From Novosphingobium aquimarinum (GTDB lineage Bacteria; Pseudomonadota; Alphaproteobacteria; Sphingomonadales; Sphingomonadaceae): a stretch of DNA of 64,000 nucleotides. The notes under the pieces are model-generated. The model worked only from the letters and a program-made list of their open reading frames with translations, made no database searches and was not told the DNA's origin. The stretch lies in the NCBI RefSeq assembly GCF_009746585.1, contig NZ_WRPO01000014.1, positions 35,558 through 99,557 of the forward strand. Direction: 5' to 3'. Within the stretch, counting starts at the first letter, position 1. Each line of letters opens with the position of its first letter. Of the stretch, positions 36,145 to 44,870 are shown in pieces. Position numbers and translations under genes: made by a program.

Positions 36145-36188
36145 ACAAGGAAAAATGCGAAGGCCATCGAACTCGCGTTCTCAGAAAT
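36145..36188 (+). repeat. Island palindromic repeat, copy 2 (degenerate)
   Basis: ACAAGGAAAAATGCGAAGGC... keeps the frame of copy 1 (ATGCGA.GGCCATCG..CTCGCG.TCTC.GAAAT), but the hairpin stem is interrupted at several positions. It marks the left side of the low-G+C segment. Confidence 0.6.
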
Positions 36189-36264
36189 CAAGGCTTCCTC
36201 GCTCCTTAATTGTATTTAAGCTCTAAGGTTTAGATAAGAGTATTTAGAATTTGGAGCACTAAAT

Positions 36265-36858
36265 TTGCGGACAAGAAAATCGTACGTGATTGATATTGCG
36301 GCACTACCAGAGGGTTTTCCGACGCACCTGCATTTGGACGAGTTTTGGCAGGAACTTGGTCGCACGATTGCAACATATGGGTTTCTTGAAGAAACGCTTG
36401 GTAAAGCAATTTTTGCTTTTACGGCAGTTACTGAATACCAAGATGATGAAGTTTCAACTGCTTTAGAGAAGTGGCAGGGCCAGCTTGAAAAGGCTCTTAC
36501 AGATCCGCTGGGCGCTAAAATACAGGCCTACGAATCCGCTGTGAAGGCATACGGGAGATGCGGATTGTCCGGTTTCGAGACCCTTATTTTGGACCTTCGC
36601 AAAGCAAGCCATTTGAGAAACGCACTCTGCCATGCTTCGTGGAGGCCGCCTGATCAAAATGGTGCATCGCGCGCAAGGTTCTTTGACCGTAAATTTTATG
36701 AATTCGAGACCGCCGTTGACGTTTCATTCCTCAATCATACTCGGCGACACGTGGTTGAACTTGCAATGGCAGTCGTGAGCAGCGTAACCTCTAATGGTTG
36801 GCAGTTCCCGGGCTCTAACGGTCCAGGAGAGCCAATTTGGAGGTCTTGCGGTGGCTGA
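36265..36858 (+). CDS. Unknown protein with HEPN-like Rx4H motif, low G+C
   Basis: 197 aa, not assigned to a named family. Mainly helical: FWQELGRTIATYGFLEETLG and FETLILDLRKAS are amphipathic, and HLRNALCHASW gives R118-x4-H123, the Rx4-6H pattern of HEPN ribonuclease folds used in toxin-antitoxin and phage-defence systems. The DNA is unlike its surroundings: bases 36361-36420 contain 23 G/C of 60. The start is TTG 36265 after GGAG; no ATG is near. The HNH nuclease starts nine bases after its stop. HEPN assignment is inference from one motif and predicted helices. Confidence 0.6.
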   Translation: MRTRKSYVIDIAALPEGFPTHLHLDEFWQELGRTIATYGFLEETLGKAIFAFTAVTEYQDDEVSTALEKWQGQLEKALTDPLGAKIQAYESAVKAYGRCGLSGFETLILDLRKASHLRNALCHASWRPPDQNGASRARFFDRKFYEFETAVDVSFLNHTRRHVVELAMAVVSSVTSNGWQFPGSNGPGEPIWRSCGG

Positions 36859-36867
36859 TCCTGTCGC

Positions 36868-37731
36868 ATGACCTACGGCGTATTCCTGCATAAAGATGCG
36901 TCGATCTACGACGACATTCCCGAAGTGCGGTATCAATTCCCGAAAATTTACCTCAGCCGCGCAAAGCAAATGGTTGGCAACTGGATCGTCTATCGCGAGC
37001 CGGTGAAGCTCCCGCACTCGAAGGGGTTCTTTGCCGTTGCGAAGGTCGAGCGGATCGAAAACGACCCAGATGTGTCTGATCGCTTCCGGGCGCTGATCGA
37101 ACCGGGCAGCTATCTGCCGTTTTCACCAAATGTACCGCACAGGATCGATGGCGAGCCCGTTGAGCGTGATTTGGCGAACGCGCAGGCAGCGGTGCGTCCG
37201 TTGTCCAATTCCGATTTCGCCCGCATCATTTCGCTGGGCTTGCCCGAAGATGACATGCTTCCACGCATTGGTGAGATTGAGCCGCTCGGCCGTGTGCGGG
37301 AAGGGCAGCTCCCTTTCGAAATCGAACGACCTGTCGTGCAATCGCTCATCAATCGGCCATTCCGCGACCGCGCGTTTCGTCGCGCGGTACTGGAAGCTTA
37401 CGATGGGCGCTGTGCGGTGACAGGGTGGAAGCTCATAAATGGGGGAGGGCGGCTGGAAGCCGAGGCCGCACACATCCGTCCGGTCGAGCATGGCGGTCCC
37501 GACAGCGTCCGCAACGGACTGGCGTTATCCGGAACTGCTCACTGGATGTTTGATCGGGGATTGATTGGCTTCGCCGATGACCTTTCGATCCTTGTTCATC
37601 GTAAGGTGAACGACCGCGAAGGGGTCGAAGCATTGCTCAATCCGAGTCGTCAATTGCTAGCACCTGCGCGTGAAGGTGATCGGCCGCACCCACAGTTTCT
37701 TGCATGGCATCGCGAACACCATAGTTTCTGA
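36868..37731 (+). CDS. HNH endonuclease (predicted restriction-type nuclease)
   Basis: 287 aa. The C-terminal HNH domain reads [40 protein letters not shown], then [13 protein letters not shown], with His-Asn-His metal/catalytic residues present. It is the HNH_2 style seen in COG3440. The N-terminal 100 residues ([35 protein letters not shown]) look like a small PUA/EVE-type beta domain that could read DNA, possibly modified bases; this is inference. It directly follows the HEPN-like gene, probably in one transcript. No methylase is adjacent. Confidence 0.85.
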   Translation: MTYGVFLHKDASIYDDIPEVRYQFPKIYLSRAKQMVGNWIVYREPVKLPHSKGFFAVAKVERIENDPDVSDRFRALIEPGSYLPFSPNVPHRIDGEPVERDLANAQAAVRPLSNSDFARIISLGLPEDDMLPRIGEIEPLGRVREGQLPFEIERPVVQSLINRPFRDRAFRRAVLEAYDGRCAVTGWKLINGGGRLEAEAAHIRPVEHGGPDSVRNGLALSGTAHWMFDRGLIGFADDLSILVHRKVNDREGVEALLNPSRQLLAPAREGDRPHPQFLAWHREHHSF

Positions 37732-37775
37732 AAGTTCTTTTGGCGTGGCGCTGGGGCCCGGCCCCGCACCAAACA

Positions 37776-37819
37776 CCCGGGAGCGCGAGGGTAATAACCC
37801 TCGCATTCCCCTTCCTTCC
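37776..37819 (-). repeat. Island palindromic repeat, copy 3 (reversed)
   Basis: Reverse complement of the same unit: GCGAGGG-TAATAA-CCCTCGC on the plus strand, with CCGGGAGC on its left and ATTCCCCTTCC on its right. It lies between the HNH gene and the end of the HTH gene and closes the accessory stretch. Confidence 0.72.
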
Positions 37820-37826
37820 TACTCCT

Positions 37827-38579
37827 TCACTCATCTCCCTGATCCTCATCCCACGGCATCGTGTACCCCTTCTTGTCCTCGCTGTGGCTGCGCTGGTACG
37901 CGTCCCACAGGCGGCGGGTTTCGGGGCTCATGCTGTCGTGCTGGGCTTTGCGCATGCGGTCGATCTTGGCGTCGATCGAGGCGAGGACCTTGTCGGAATC
38001 CACCGCGCGGGCGGCTTCCTGTTCGGCGTCCCACTCGGCGCGCCATTCGCGTTTGAGGCGGGCGAGGCTCGATTGGGTGGCGGCGTCGAGGTTGTGCAGG
38101 CTATCGGCGGCGAAGCGGTGGGGGGCGCGGTTGCGCAGGAGGAACATGAGCAGCCCGTCGTTGAACACGCGGCGGGTGCCGACGAGCTTGCCGTAGGAAT
38201 AGACCGGCACTTCGATGCCGTGGATCGCGCGTTCCATGGCGATGTCCTCCAGCCGCTCGACGCCGAGCGCGAGCGCGGCTTCCCAGGCCTGGCGGAACTC
38301 CTCGCCCTCGGGGTGGCGGCGCAGCAGGTAGGCGCCTTCGGGCGTCATGCCGACGGCGCGGGCGGCGTGTTTCGGGCTGCCGGTGTCGGCGAGCGCCTCG
38401 ATGAAGCCGCGCTGGCGCTCGGGCGTCCAGCCGTCGAAGCGCTGGCACTTGCGCGGGACGGGGGTGAACGCGGGCAGGGTGCGCGGCGGCGCGGGGGTGA
38501 TGTCGAGCGTGGGCTCGGCGGTGAGGGGCGTGGCGGGCGGTTTGAGTCCGGTCGCGGGTCGGGGTGTCGATCTGGGCAT
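37827..38579 (-). CDS. HTH/terminase-small-subunit-like protein of unknown role
   Basis: 250 aa from ATG 38579. The middle part ([40 protein letters not shown]) is a helix-turn-helix region like those of phage terminase small subunits and related DNA-binding proteins. A following [20 protein letters not shown] and a Lys/Arg/Asp-rich tail complete it. The first 60 residues are Pro/Ala-rich linker. Similar proteins recur in sphingomonad chromosomes without phage genes around them. No other phage genes are seen here. No clear ribosome site; the longer upstream frame runs into the caspase promoter. Confidence 0.6.
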   Translation of the reverse strand: MPRSTPRPATGLKPPATPLTAEPTLDITPAPPRTLPAFTPVPRKCQRFDGWTPERQRGFIEALADTGSPKHAARAVGMTPEGAYLLRRHPEGEEFRQAWEAALALGVERLEDIAMERAIHGIEVPVYSYGKLVGTRRVFNDGLLMFLLRNRAPHRFAADSLHNLDAATQSSLARLKREWRAEWDAEQEAARAVDSDKVLASIDAKIDRMRKAQHDSMSPETRRLWDAYQRSHSEDKKGYTMPWDEDQGDE

Positions 38580-38778
38580 GGGGGCAGGGGCTTTCTCGGC
38601 AAAAAGGGGCGCGCACTGTGCCTCGGCCAAGGCCCTGTAGGAAAACGGATAATGCGCGCGGGCCGGGCGCGTGTGCCGGGGCGGGGCGGGCGTGTGGCTT
38701 AGTTCACATTGTGCGACTCGCCCGGATTTGGCATTCGGGAGGCCGGAAAACCGGGGCTTTTGAAACGGAGGGACGCCG

Positions 38779-40431
38779 ATGTCGGCCTTCTCGCAGCGCA
38801 CATTCTCGCATCGGGCGGCGGCCGCCTGGCGGCTGGCGGTCTTGCTGTGCGCCGCGCTCGCCGGTGTGTGGGCGATGCCGGCCGAGGCCGCGCGCAAGGT
38901 GGCGCTGGTGATCGGCAACGCGACTTATGCCCACACCACGAGCCTCGACAATCCGCCCAACGATGCGCGGCTGATCGCGCAGTCGGCGCGCGACGCGGGC
39001 TTCGACGTGACGCTGGCGCAGAACCTGTCGAACGGCGATTTCCAGCAGGCGCTGCGCGAGTTCCGCATCCGCGCCGACGGCGCCGAGATCGCGATGATCT
39101 ACTACGCCGGCCACGCGATCGAGGGGCAGGGGCGCAACTGGCTGATCCCGACCGACGCGCGGCTCGAGACCGAGTTCGACTTGCCTTACGAGGCGATCAA
39201 TCTCGACCGGCTGCTGGAGAGCGTGACCGGCGCGCAGACGCGGATGCTGGTGCTCGATTCGTGCCGCAACAACCCGTTCGGCAACGCGTGGCGGCGCGGC
39301 GTGCGCGCAGTGGGGCAGGGGCTTTCGGGGATCGAGATCGACGACGTGCTGATCATCTTCGCCGCCGCGCCGGGTCAAGTCGCGCAGGACGGGGACGGCG
39401 CCAACTCGCCTTTCGCCGCCTCGCTCGCCCGCCGCCTGCGCGAGCCGGGGCTGCCGGTGCAACTGCTCGGCGGCGCCATCCGCGACGACGTGCTCTCGTC
39501 GACCGGCGGCAAGCAGCGCCCCTTCGTTTCGGCGAGCATGACCGGCACGCCGATCTACATCGTCCCGCAGCGCGTCGCCGCCGCGCCCGCCGCCACCGCG
39601 AACGACCGTGCCGCGCTCGAGGCGCTGGCCTGGCAAGGCGCGGCGAGCGCGAACACCGCCGGCGCCTACCGCTCGTTCCTGCGCCAGTTCCCCGAGGGGC
39701 TGTTCGCCGGCATGGCGCGCGACAACCTGGCGAAACTCGAGGCCGCGCCCGCGCCCGATCGCCCCAGGCTCGCCGCCCGCACGCCGGCGGTGAACGAGCC
39801 GGGGGCCGTCGATTTCGCCGCGTCGCGCCCGGCGAGCGCCGCCATCGCTTCGGTCGATCCCGATGCGGCGTCCGGTCTGGCCGATCCCGCATCTGCGTCT
39901 GCACCCGTACCCACCCCCGCACCGCCCGCCGAGTTCATCGCCCCGCGCCCCGCGCCGCCGTCCGGCTCGCTCGCCCGGCTCAACGAGCTGCGCGCCACCC
40001 AGCCGCTTCCGACGTTGCCCGCGACCCCGCGCTTTTCCGATGCGGCCTATCCCGATTGCCGCGGCGACTTCGAGGCGATCCCGGACCCGGTCGCGAAGGT
40101 CGGTGCGATCAACGCCTGCACTCTGGCGCTCGACGCGTATTACGCCGGGCCGCTGATGACCTTCCGTCAGGCGATGATGGCGCACCAGGATGCGATTTCG
40201 CGGCTCTATACGCAAAAGGTCGGCGGTAATCCGGTCTATACGCCCGAGGCACAGCAGCGCTTCTTTCGCGACATGCGCGCCGAGCATACCGCCTCGAACC
40301 CCGACGGCGCGAACTTCGCCGACTATCGCCGGACCGAGCAACGCTACGCAGCGGACCGCCGGTTCATGGCGGAAATGTACTGCCGGTATGCCGGCTGCGG
40401 ACCCGACGGGACGCCGCAAGCGAGCCAATAA
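38779..40431 (+). CDS. Secreted caspase-fold (C14) protein
   Basis: 550 aa. The signal peptide (LAVLLCAALAGVWAMPAEAA) is followed by a metacaspase-like domain: KVALVIGNATYAHTTSLDNP, catalytic His in MIYYAGHAIEGQG, and catalytic Cys in VLDSCRNNPF. The middle is a Pro/Ala-rich linker, and the last 120 residues form a separate C-terminal region with two Cys pairs. GGAGGG lies nine bases before the ATG. A periplasmic caspase-like protease or pseudo-protease; the target is unknown. Both catalytic residues are kept. Confidence 0.87.
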   Translation: MSAFSQRTFSHRAAAAWRLAVLLCAALAGVWAMPAEAARKVALVIGNATYAHTTSLDNPPNDARLIAQSARDAGFDVTLAQNLSNGDFQQALREFRIRADGAEIAMIYYAGHAIEGQGRNWLIPTDARLETEFDLPYEAINLDRLLESVTGAQTRMLVLDSCRNNPFGNAWRRGVRAVGQGLSGIEIDDVLIIFAAAPGQVAQDGDGANSPFAASLARRLREPGLPVQLLGGAIRDDVLSSTGGKQRPFVSASMTGTPIYIVPQRVAAAPAATANDRAALEALAWQGAASANTAGAYRSFLRQFPEGLFAGMARDNLAKLEAAPAPDRPRLAARTPAVNEPGAVDFAASRPASAAIASVDPDAASGLADPASASAPVPTPAPPAEFIAPRPAPPSGSLARLNELRATQPLPTLPATPRFSDAAYPDCRGDFEAIPDPVAKVGAINACTLALDAYYAGPLMTFRQAMMAHQDAISRLYTQKVGGNPVYTPEAQQRFFRDMRAEHTASNPDGANFADYRRTEQRYAADRRFMAEMYCRYAGCGPDGTPQASQ

Positions 40432-40711
40432 ACAGGCTCGGCACCCCGCGCTTACCCATCATTCCCAGACAGCCGCCCCTGTGCCGCCATCGCGGCAGGA
40501 CGGCCGGGGGTCGCGGCTCGCCTACATGCGGACTTACCGGACACGACCCAAAAGCCGTTATTGGCAGGGACGGTGACGGACTAACGCCTTTGGGACAAAT
40601 CCGTCGTTGCGTAGGATCGCACGTAACGGCAGCAAACTCCCTTTCGATCTTTCCTCCAAGGGCGATATGTTCCTAAAGCCAATTCCCAAGATCTAGGCTG
40701 GGCATCGGCAA

Positions 40712-41710
40712 ATGAAGCGACGTCGCGTGATTCTTCTTGCAGCGCTCACGCTGATGGGTGCGGTCTATATCGCAAATGCGTCGTGGCTTGCGCCTGAGTA
40801 CGAAGGCGAAGCGCGGCTGATGGCGCATAGGGGGATTCATCAGCTTTACGACCGGGTTGGGATCGACAAAGACACTTGCACCGCGAACCGCATGCGGCCT
40901 CCGAAAAACCCATACATCGAGAACACCTTGCCCTCGATCGCTGCCAGCTTTTGGGCGGGCGCCGACATCCTTGAAATCGATATCCACCCGACGACCGACA
41001 ACGAGTTCGTGGTCTTCCACGATTGGACGATCGATTGCCGGACCGAAGGGAGCGGCGTCACTCGTGAGCAGTCTCTAGCATATCTCAAGTCGCTCGACGT
41101 AGGCTATGGGTACACCGCTGACGGCGGCAAGACATTCCCGTTCCGTGGCAAGGGAAAGGGGATGATGCCGTCATTGGCCGAAGTCCTGAAGGCCTTCCCG
41201 GAGCAACGCTTCCTGATCAACTTCAAGAGCCGATGGATACACGAAGCGGATCTCTTGCGCGCCTATCTCGATAGGCATGGGATCGCTATCGACGACAAGA
41301 TCATGGTCTATGGCCATGACAAGCCTGTCATGCGCTGGAAATCCATCAATCCGAGCGGCTTTGCCTTCTCCAAGGCAGAAATGAAAACGTGCACCCTCGA
41401 TTACATGAAGGTCGGATGGAGCACGAAAACGCCCGGTTCTTGCGCTAACAGCGTGATCGGAGTGCCGATCAACTACAGGGTTCTGGTATGGGGATGGCCC
41501 AACCGGTTTCTTGAACGGATGCGCCAATCCAACACGACCGTGATATTACTCGGAAGCATTGAAAACGAAAATGGCGCACCCGGCATAACGGACCCTGACG
41601 ATCTCGATGCTGTCCCGGCCAGCTTCAACGGTTTGATCTGGACCGACGCGGTAGAGGACGTCGGGCCAGCGTGGGCGAAGAAGTCAGGCGAGCTAAAAAG
41701 TGGAGCTTAA
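40712..41710 (+). CDS. Glycerophosphodiester phosphodiesterase family protein
   Basis: 332 aa. A single N-terminal hydrophobic segment (VILLAALTLMGAVYIANASW) anchors or exports it. GDPD motifs: LMAHRGIHQ (catalytic HR), YIENTLPSI, ADILEIDIHPTTDNEFVVFH and DWT (E-x-D and HD metal/catalytic residues). Between HRG and EN there is an insertion with Cys. It hydrolyses glycerophosphodiesters to sn-glycerol 3-phosphate and an alcohol. Stands alone. The 280 bases before it hold no gene I can support. Confidence 0.87.
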   Translation: MKRRRVILLAALTLMGAVYIANASWLAPEYEGEARLMAHRGIHQLYDRVGIDKDTCTANRMRPPKNPYIENTLPSIAASFWAGADILEIDIHPTTDNEFVVFHDWTIDCRTEGSGVTREQSLAYLKSLDVGYGYTADGGKTFPFRGKGKGMMPSLAEVLKAFPEQRFLINFKSRWIHEADLLRAYLDRHGIAIDDKIMVYGHDKPVMRWKSINPSGFAFSKAEMKTCTLDYMKVGWSTKTPGSCANSVIGVPINYRVLVWGWPNRFLERMRQSNTTVILLGSIENENGAPGITDPDDLDAVPASFNGLIWTDAVEDVGPAWAKKSGELKSGA

Positions 41711-42020
41711 GCCCATCGCCGCATGACTGCCGTTGTCGCCAAGAAGCTCGGACATCCAGGGCAGCGATCCACTCAACAATCGACATTCCAAGCGGGCGGT
41801 CGAACAACAGCGTCTGGGGCGCGTACCGGCCAGAGCAGAGCGCCGCATCGTGAAACTGTCCTGCCGTTCATGCGCTGGATGGAATGGCAGTTCCTGTCTG
41901 CGGCACACTTTCGGTGTTCGCATCAGTGGTATTTCAGAGCAACTGGCCTGAGATTGGTTCAGGCGTTTTCCAAACCAATCGCTCACAAAGACGCCACGAT
42001 CTTCGGTTACGCGATCGGGC
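41711..42020. other. Intergenic stretch, no gene seen
   Basis: 310 bases between the glycerophosphodiesterase and the acetyltransferase. Open frames exist on both strands but none has a ribosome site, codon pattern or recognisable motif. It may hold the promoter of the acetyltransferase. Confidence 0.5.
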
Positions 42021-42485
42021 ATGACGATCATTCGGCATGCGATCTTCCCCGATGATACCGCTTCGGTGCTGGACATCTGGCGCGAGTTCATCGCCAGTTC
42101 CCCGGTCAATCTGGACTATCAGAAAAACGATGCCGAGTTGACGAACTTGCCCGGCAAATATGCAGCGCCTGCCGGATGCGTACTGCTGGCGGACCGCGGC
42201 GGCGACATCGAGGGTTGCGTCGCCTTGCGCAAAGTCAGCGCGGAGATCTGCGAGATGAAGCGGCTGTATGTTCGCCCTCGCGCACGAGACAGCCACACGG
42301 GCCGCAAACTGGTGGAGCAATTGATCGCGCAGGCTCGCACGATCGGTTACCGTGAGATGAGGCTCGACGTGCAGGAAAAGTCCGTCTCCGCCCGCAAGCT
42401 CTATGCGGCGTTCAATTTCACCCCTGCCGAGCCCGTATCCTTCAATCCGGTGCCCGGCGCATCCTTTCTCGGCCTCCTGCTCTGA
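42021..42485 (+). CDS. GNAT-family N-acetyltransferase
   Basis: 154 aa. CEMKRLYVRPRARDSHTGRK is beta4 with the acetyl-CoA pyrophosphate loop (normally RxxGxG/A; here RARDSHTG, slightly altered), followed by LVEQLIAQARTIGYREMRLD and KLYAAFNF. The substrate is not predictable. A clear Shine-Dalgarno is lacking before ATG 42021. Confidence 0.82.
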   Translation: MTIIRHAIFPDDTASVLDIWREFIASSPVNLDYQKNDAELTNLPGKYAAPAGCVLLADRGGDIEGCVALRKVSAEICEMKRLYVRPRARDSHTGRKLVEQLIAQARTIGYREMRLDVQEKSVSARKLYAAFNFTPAEPVSFNPVPGASFLGLLL

Positions 42486-42494
42486 CTTGCGGCG

Positions 42495-42767
42495 ATGTCC
42501 GTCCATGACGGACTTCATCTAGCTCGGCGCTGTGTACCTTTGGGGCTGTCACCGGAAAACCGGTCGTTCTCAGCGACGGCGCTCATCTGGTTTCCCGGGT
42601 CCGATGGGCAAATTCGAGGAGAAGCAAGCGCAACCGGATCCTGGAAAGATTTCCATAGCGGGCACTTGTCCGAAACCGAGCGCCGCAAAGATGCCGAGAA
42701 GTTTCGCTTCGAACGCGATCGTCTGTTGGCGATGATCGAACGCCTGGCATCGGGCAAAAGCCAATGA
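42495..42767 (+). CDS. Small hypothetical protein (uncertain)
   Basis: 90 codons from ATG 42495. Only the last 60 residues look protein-like (GSWKDFHSGHLSETERRKDA, then EKFRFERDRLLAMIERLA, an amphipathic charged helix). No family recognised. The next frame continues with plausible coding (FLNFTAIDIGGIGVHFAGQV at 42796-42855) up to the MATE start, which could mean a frame-shifted remnant of one longer gene. Confidence 0.35.
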   Translation: MSVHDGLHLARRCVPLGLSPENRSFSATALIWFPGSDGQIRGEASATGSWKDFHSGHLSETERRKDAEKFRFERDRLLAMIERLASGKSQ

Positions 42768-42990
42768 GCTTGATCCCGATGGCGCGCCTCGCTTTCTGAA
42801 CTTCACAGCGATTGACATCGGCGGGATCGGCGTCCATTTCGCGGGGCAGGTGCCGGGCACCAGCCGCCTGCAGACGCGAGTCACGGTAAAGCCCGGAACA
42901 GACGAACATCTCACTTTCGAAAAAGCATTTCGTTGGTGGGCAATGCAGGCACCCCATCCTTTCAGAAATGTCTTGTTCGAGGAGTGGGCG

Positions 42991-44385
42991 ATGTCGTCTG
43001 TGACTTTCGAAGAGAATCCATTTTTGGCAGCGCCGGTCGGTCGTCTGTTCGTCACCACGGGCGTGCCCATGGCGCTGGTCATGGCGATGAGTGGCTTGCT
43101 CAATATCGTCGATGCGGCGTTTCTGGGACGGTATGTCGGGCCGATCGCCCTGGCGGCCGTCAGCTTCAGCTTTCCCGCGGTCATGGTGCTGATCGCGCTG
43201 GGATCGCTGGTCGGCGGGGGGATGTCGAGCCTCCTGGCGCGGTACCTGGGGTCAAACGACCGCGCATCGGCCAGTGCGATTTTCGTCAGCGCGCATGGCC
43301 TGTGCCTGGTCGTGGCTTTCGGCCTGATCGCGATCTTTTTGCTGATCGGCCCGCCGCTGCTCGCGGGCATGGCGCAGGGGAACGGCGAGGTAAGCGACCT
43401 GGCCAGGACGTACCTGCTGATCCTCGTGTGCGGCGTGCCGTTGCAATTCCTGATGAATCTCCACGCCGATGCGGTGCGCAGTGAAGGGCGGGCGAATTTC
43501 ATGGCGGTTCTTTCAGTCGGCGTGACGCTCGCCAACATCGTGTTGAACTATGTTCTGATCGTCGGTCTGCGCATGGGCGTGGCGGGATCGGCCTGGGGTA
43601 CGGTAATCGCCCAGGCGATCGGACTGGTCCTGCTGGTGGACCTGCGGCGGCGCGATCGCCGGCTTCTTCCGCTCGCCGCGCTAAGGCATTGGCCATGGCG
43701 TGGGCATTGGCGGTCTATCCTGGCGCTGGGCCTTCCGCTCAGCCTCAGCTTCCTCGGCATGGCGCTGTCGTCCGGTGCAGTGATCGCTGCCATCCATTGG
43801 CGAGGCGGACCAAGCTATGCGGAGATCATCGCCGCTTACGGTATCGTGACACGCGTCTTCGGCTTCGCTTTCATGCCGCTGATGGCGCTGGCTCTGGCGA
43901 CCCAGACCATCGTCGGGACGAATGTGGGAGCCGGTCTGCACGCGAGAGCGGACGCGGCGCTGACCCGGGCGCTTTGGATCGCGTTGATCTATTGTGGGGT
44001 GCTGGAAATAGCGCTTCTGGCGACGAGTGCGGATCTGGGTCGGGCCTTCGTCGACGATGCGGCGGTCGTGGCAGGGGCCGGGGCGATCATGCGGCCGATG
44101 CTGATGCTTTATGCCTTTTCCGGGCCGATCCTCGTCCTCGCGATGTATTTCCAGGCGATCGGCAGGCCGGAGCGCACTGCAATCTTGATGCTGCTTAAGC
44201 CCTTCGTTCTGGCACCGATCCTGATATTCGTGTTCGCAAGCCTCTTGTCGCCGGAGCATCTGTGGTTTGCGTTCCCTGCGGCGGACTGCGTCATCCTCAT
44301 ACTCGCCGCATCGGTTCTCATGCGCCATCGCCGCGCTGGCCAGCTTTTGCGCCCAAGCCACATTGCAGGGAGTGTCACGCCATGA
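42991..44385 (+). CDS. MATE-family multidrug/Na+ antiporter
   Basis: 464 aa with twelve predicted membrane helices in two six-helix halves. MALVMAMSGLLNIVDAAFLG, GGGMSSLLARYLG and PLQFLMNLHADAVRSEGRAN are MatE features. It exports cationic drugs or metabolites in exchange for Na+ or H+. GAGGAG is seven bases before ATG 42991; the upstream in-frame extension has no membrane character and is not used. It overlaps the next gene by four bases. Confidence 0.9.
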   Translation: MSSVTFEENPFLAAPVGRLFVTTGVPMALVMAMSGLLNIVDAAFLGRYVGPIALAAVSFSFPAVMVLIALGSLVGGGMSSLLARYLGSNDRASASAIFVSAHGLCLVVAFGLIAIFLLIGPPLLAGMAQGNGEVSDLARTYLLILVCGVPLQFLMNLHADAVRSEGRANFMAVLSVGVTLANIVLNYVLIVGLRMGVAGSAWGTVIAQAIGLVLLVDLRRRDRRLLPLAALRHWPWRGHWRSILALGLPLSLSFLGMALSSGAVIAAIHWRGGPSYAEIIAAYGIVTRVFGFAFMPLMALALATQTIVGTNVGAGLHARADAALTRALWIALIYCGVLEIALLATSADLGRAFVDDAAVVAGAGAIMRPMLMLYAFSGPILVLAMYFQAIGRPERTAILMLLKPFVLAPILIFVFASLLSPEHLWFAFPAADCVILILAASVLMRHRRAGQLLRPSHIAGSVTP

Positions 44386-44831
44386 CCATACGGACGATCG
44401 CGGATGCGAAAAAGCGTGCGGCCGCTTTGCGGGAAGCCGCGCTCGCAAAGGGACAGGCGCTGTCGCAAGGCAAGGCGCTCGAAACGGTGGCGAAGGAGGA
44501 GGGCGCGCGCGACTGGAACACGCTGCGCGCCCGCCTTGCGAGCGTCCCGGCATCGGGCGACGGCTTCGATGGTGCTGCCCTGACGATCGGCGGGGAAGTC
44601 GAAGGTCGCTACATGAACCAGCCTTTTACCGGACGCCTTGTCGATGCGGCGAGCGAGGGGCAGGGCTTCAGAGTCGCGATCCATCTCGACCAAGCCGTTG
44701 ATACGGTGACCTTCGCATCCTTTTCCAATCTGCGCCGCCGCATTCGCGGAGTGATCGGGAAGGATGGACGCTCTGCGGAGCGTACCTCCGATGGCGTTCC
44801 TCACCTCGTAATCAGCAAAATCAGGAAATAG
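44382..44831 (+). CDS. Glyoxalase-related small protein (Glyoxalase_8-like N-terminus)
   Basis: 149 aa. TIADAKKRAAALREAALAKG, LSQGKALETVAKEEGARDWN and TLRARL match the short helical region found with glyoxalase-superfamily proteins (pattern: A..LR..L...G..LS...ALE.VA...G..DWNTL). The last 90 residues form a beta-rich domain without a glyoxalase metal site. The ATG overlaps the MATE stop (ATGA), so it is translated with the exporter. Role unknown. Confidence 0.7.
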   Translation: MTIRTIADAKKRAAALREAALAKGQALSQGKALETVAKEEGARDWNTLRARLASVPASGDGFDGAALTIGGEVEGRYMNQPFTGRLVDAASEGQGFRVAIHLDQAVDTVTFASFSNLRRRIRGVIGKDGRSAERTSDGVPHLVISKIRK

Positions 44832-44870
44832 GTTGGCTCGGGCTGGTTCGGTTTCGCTACCGGAGCGGCG

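Noticed and set aside
41723..42055. Plus-strand 110-codon frame before the acetyltransferase
   Set aside because: It overlaps the acetyltransferase start, has no ribosome site and no protein-like pattern.
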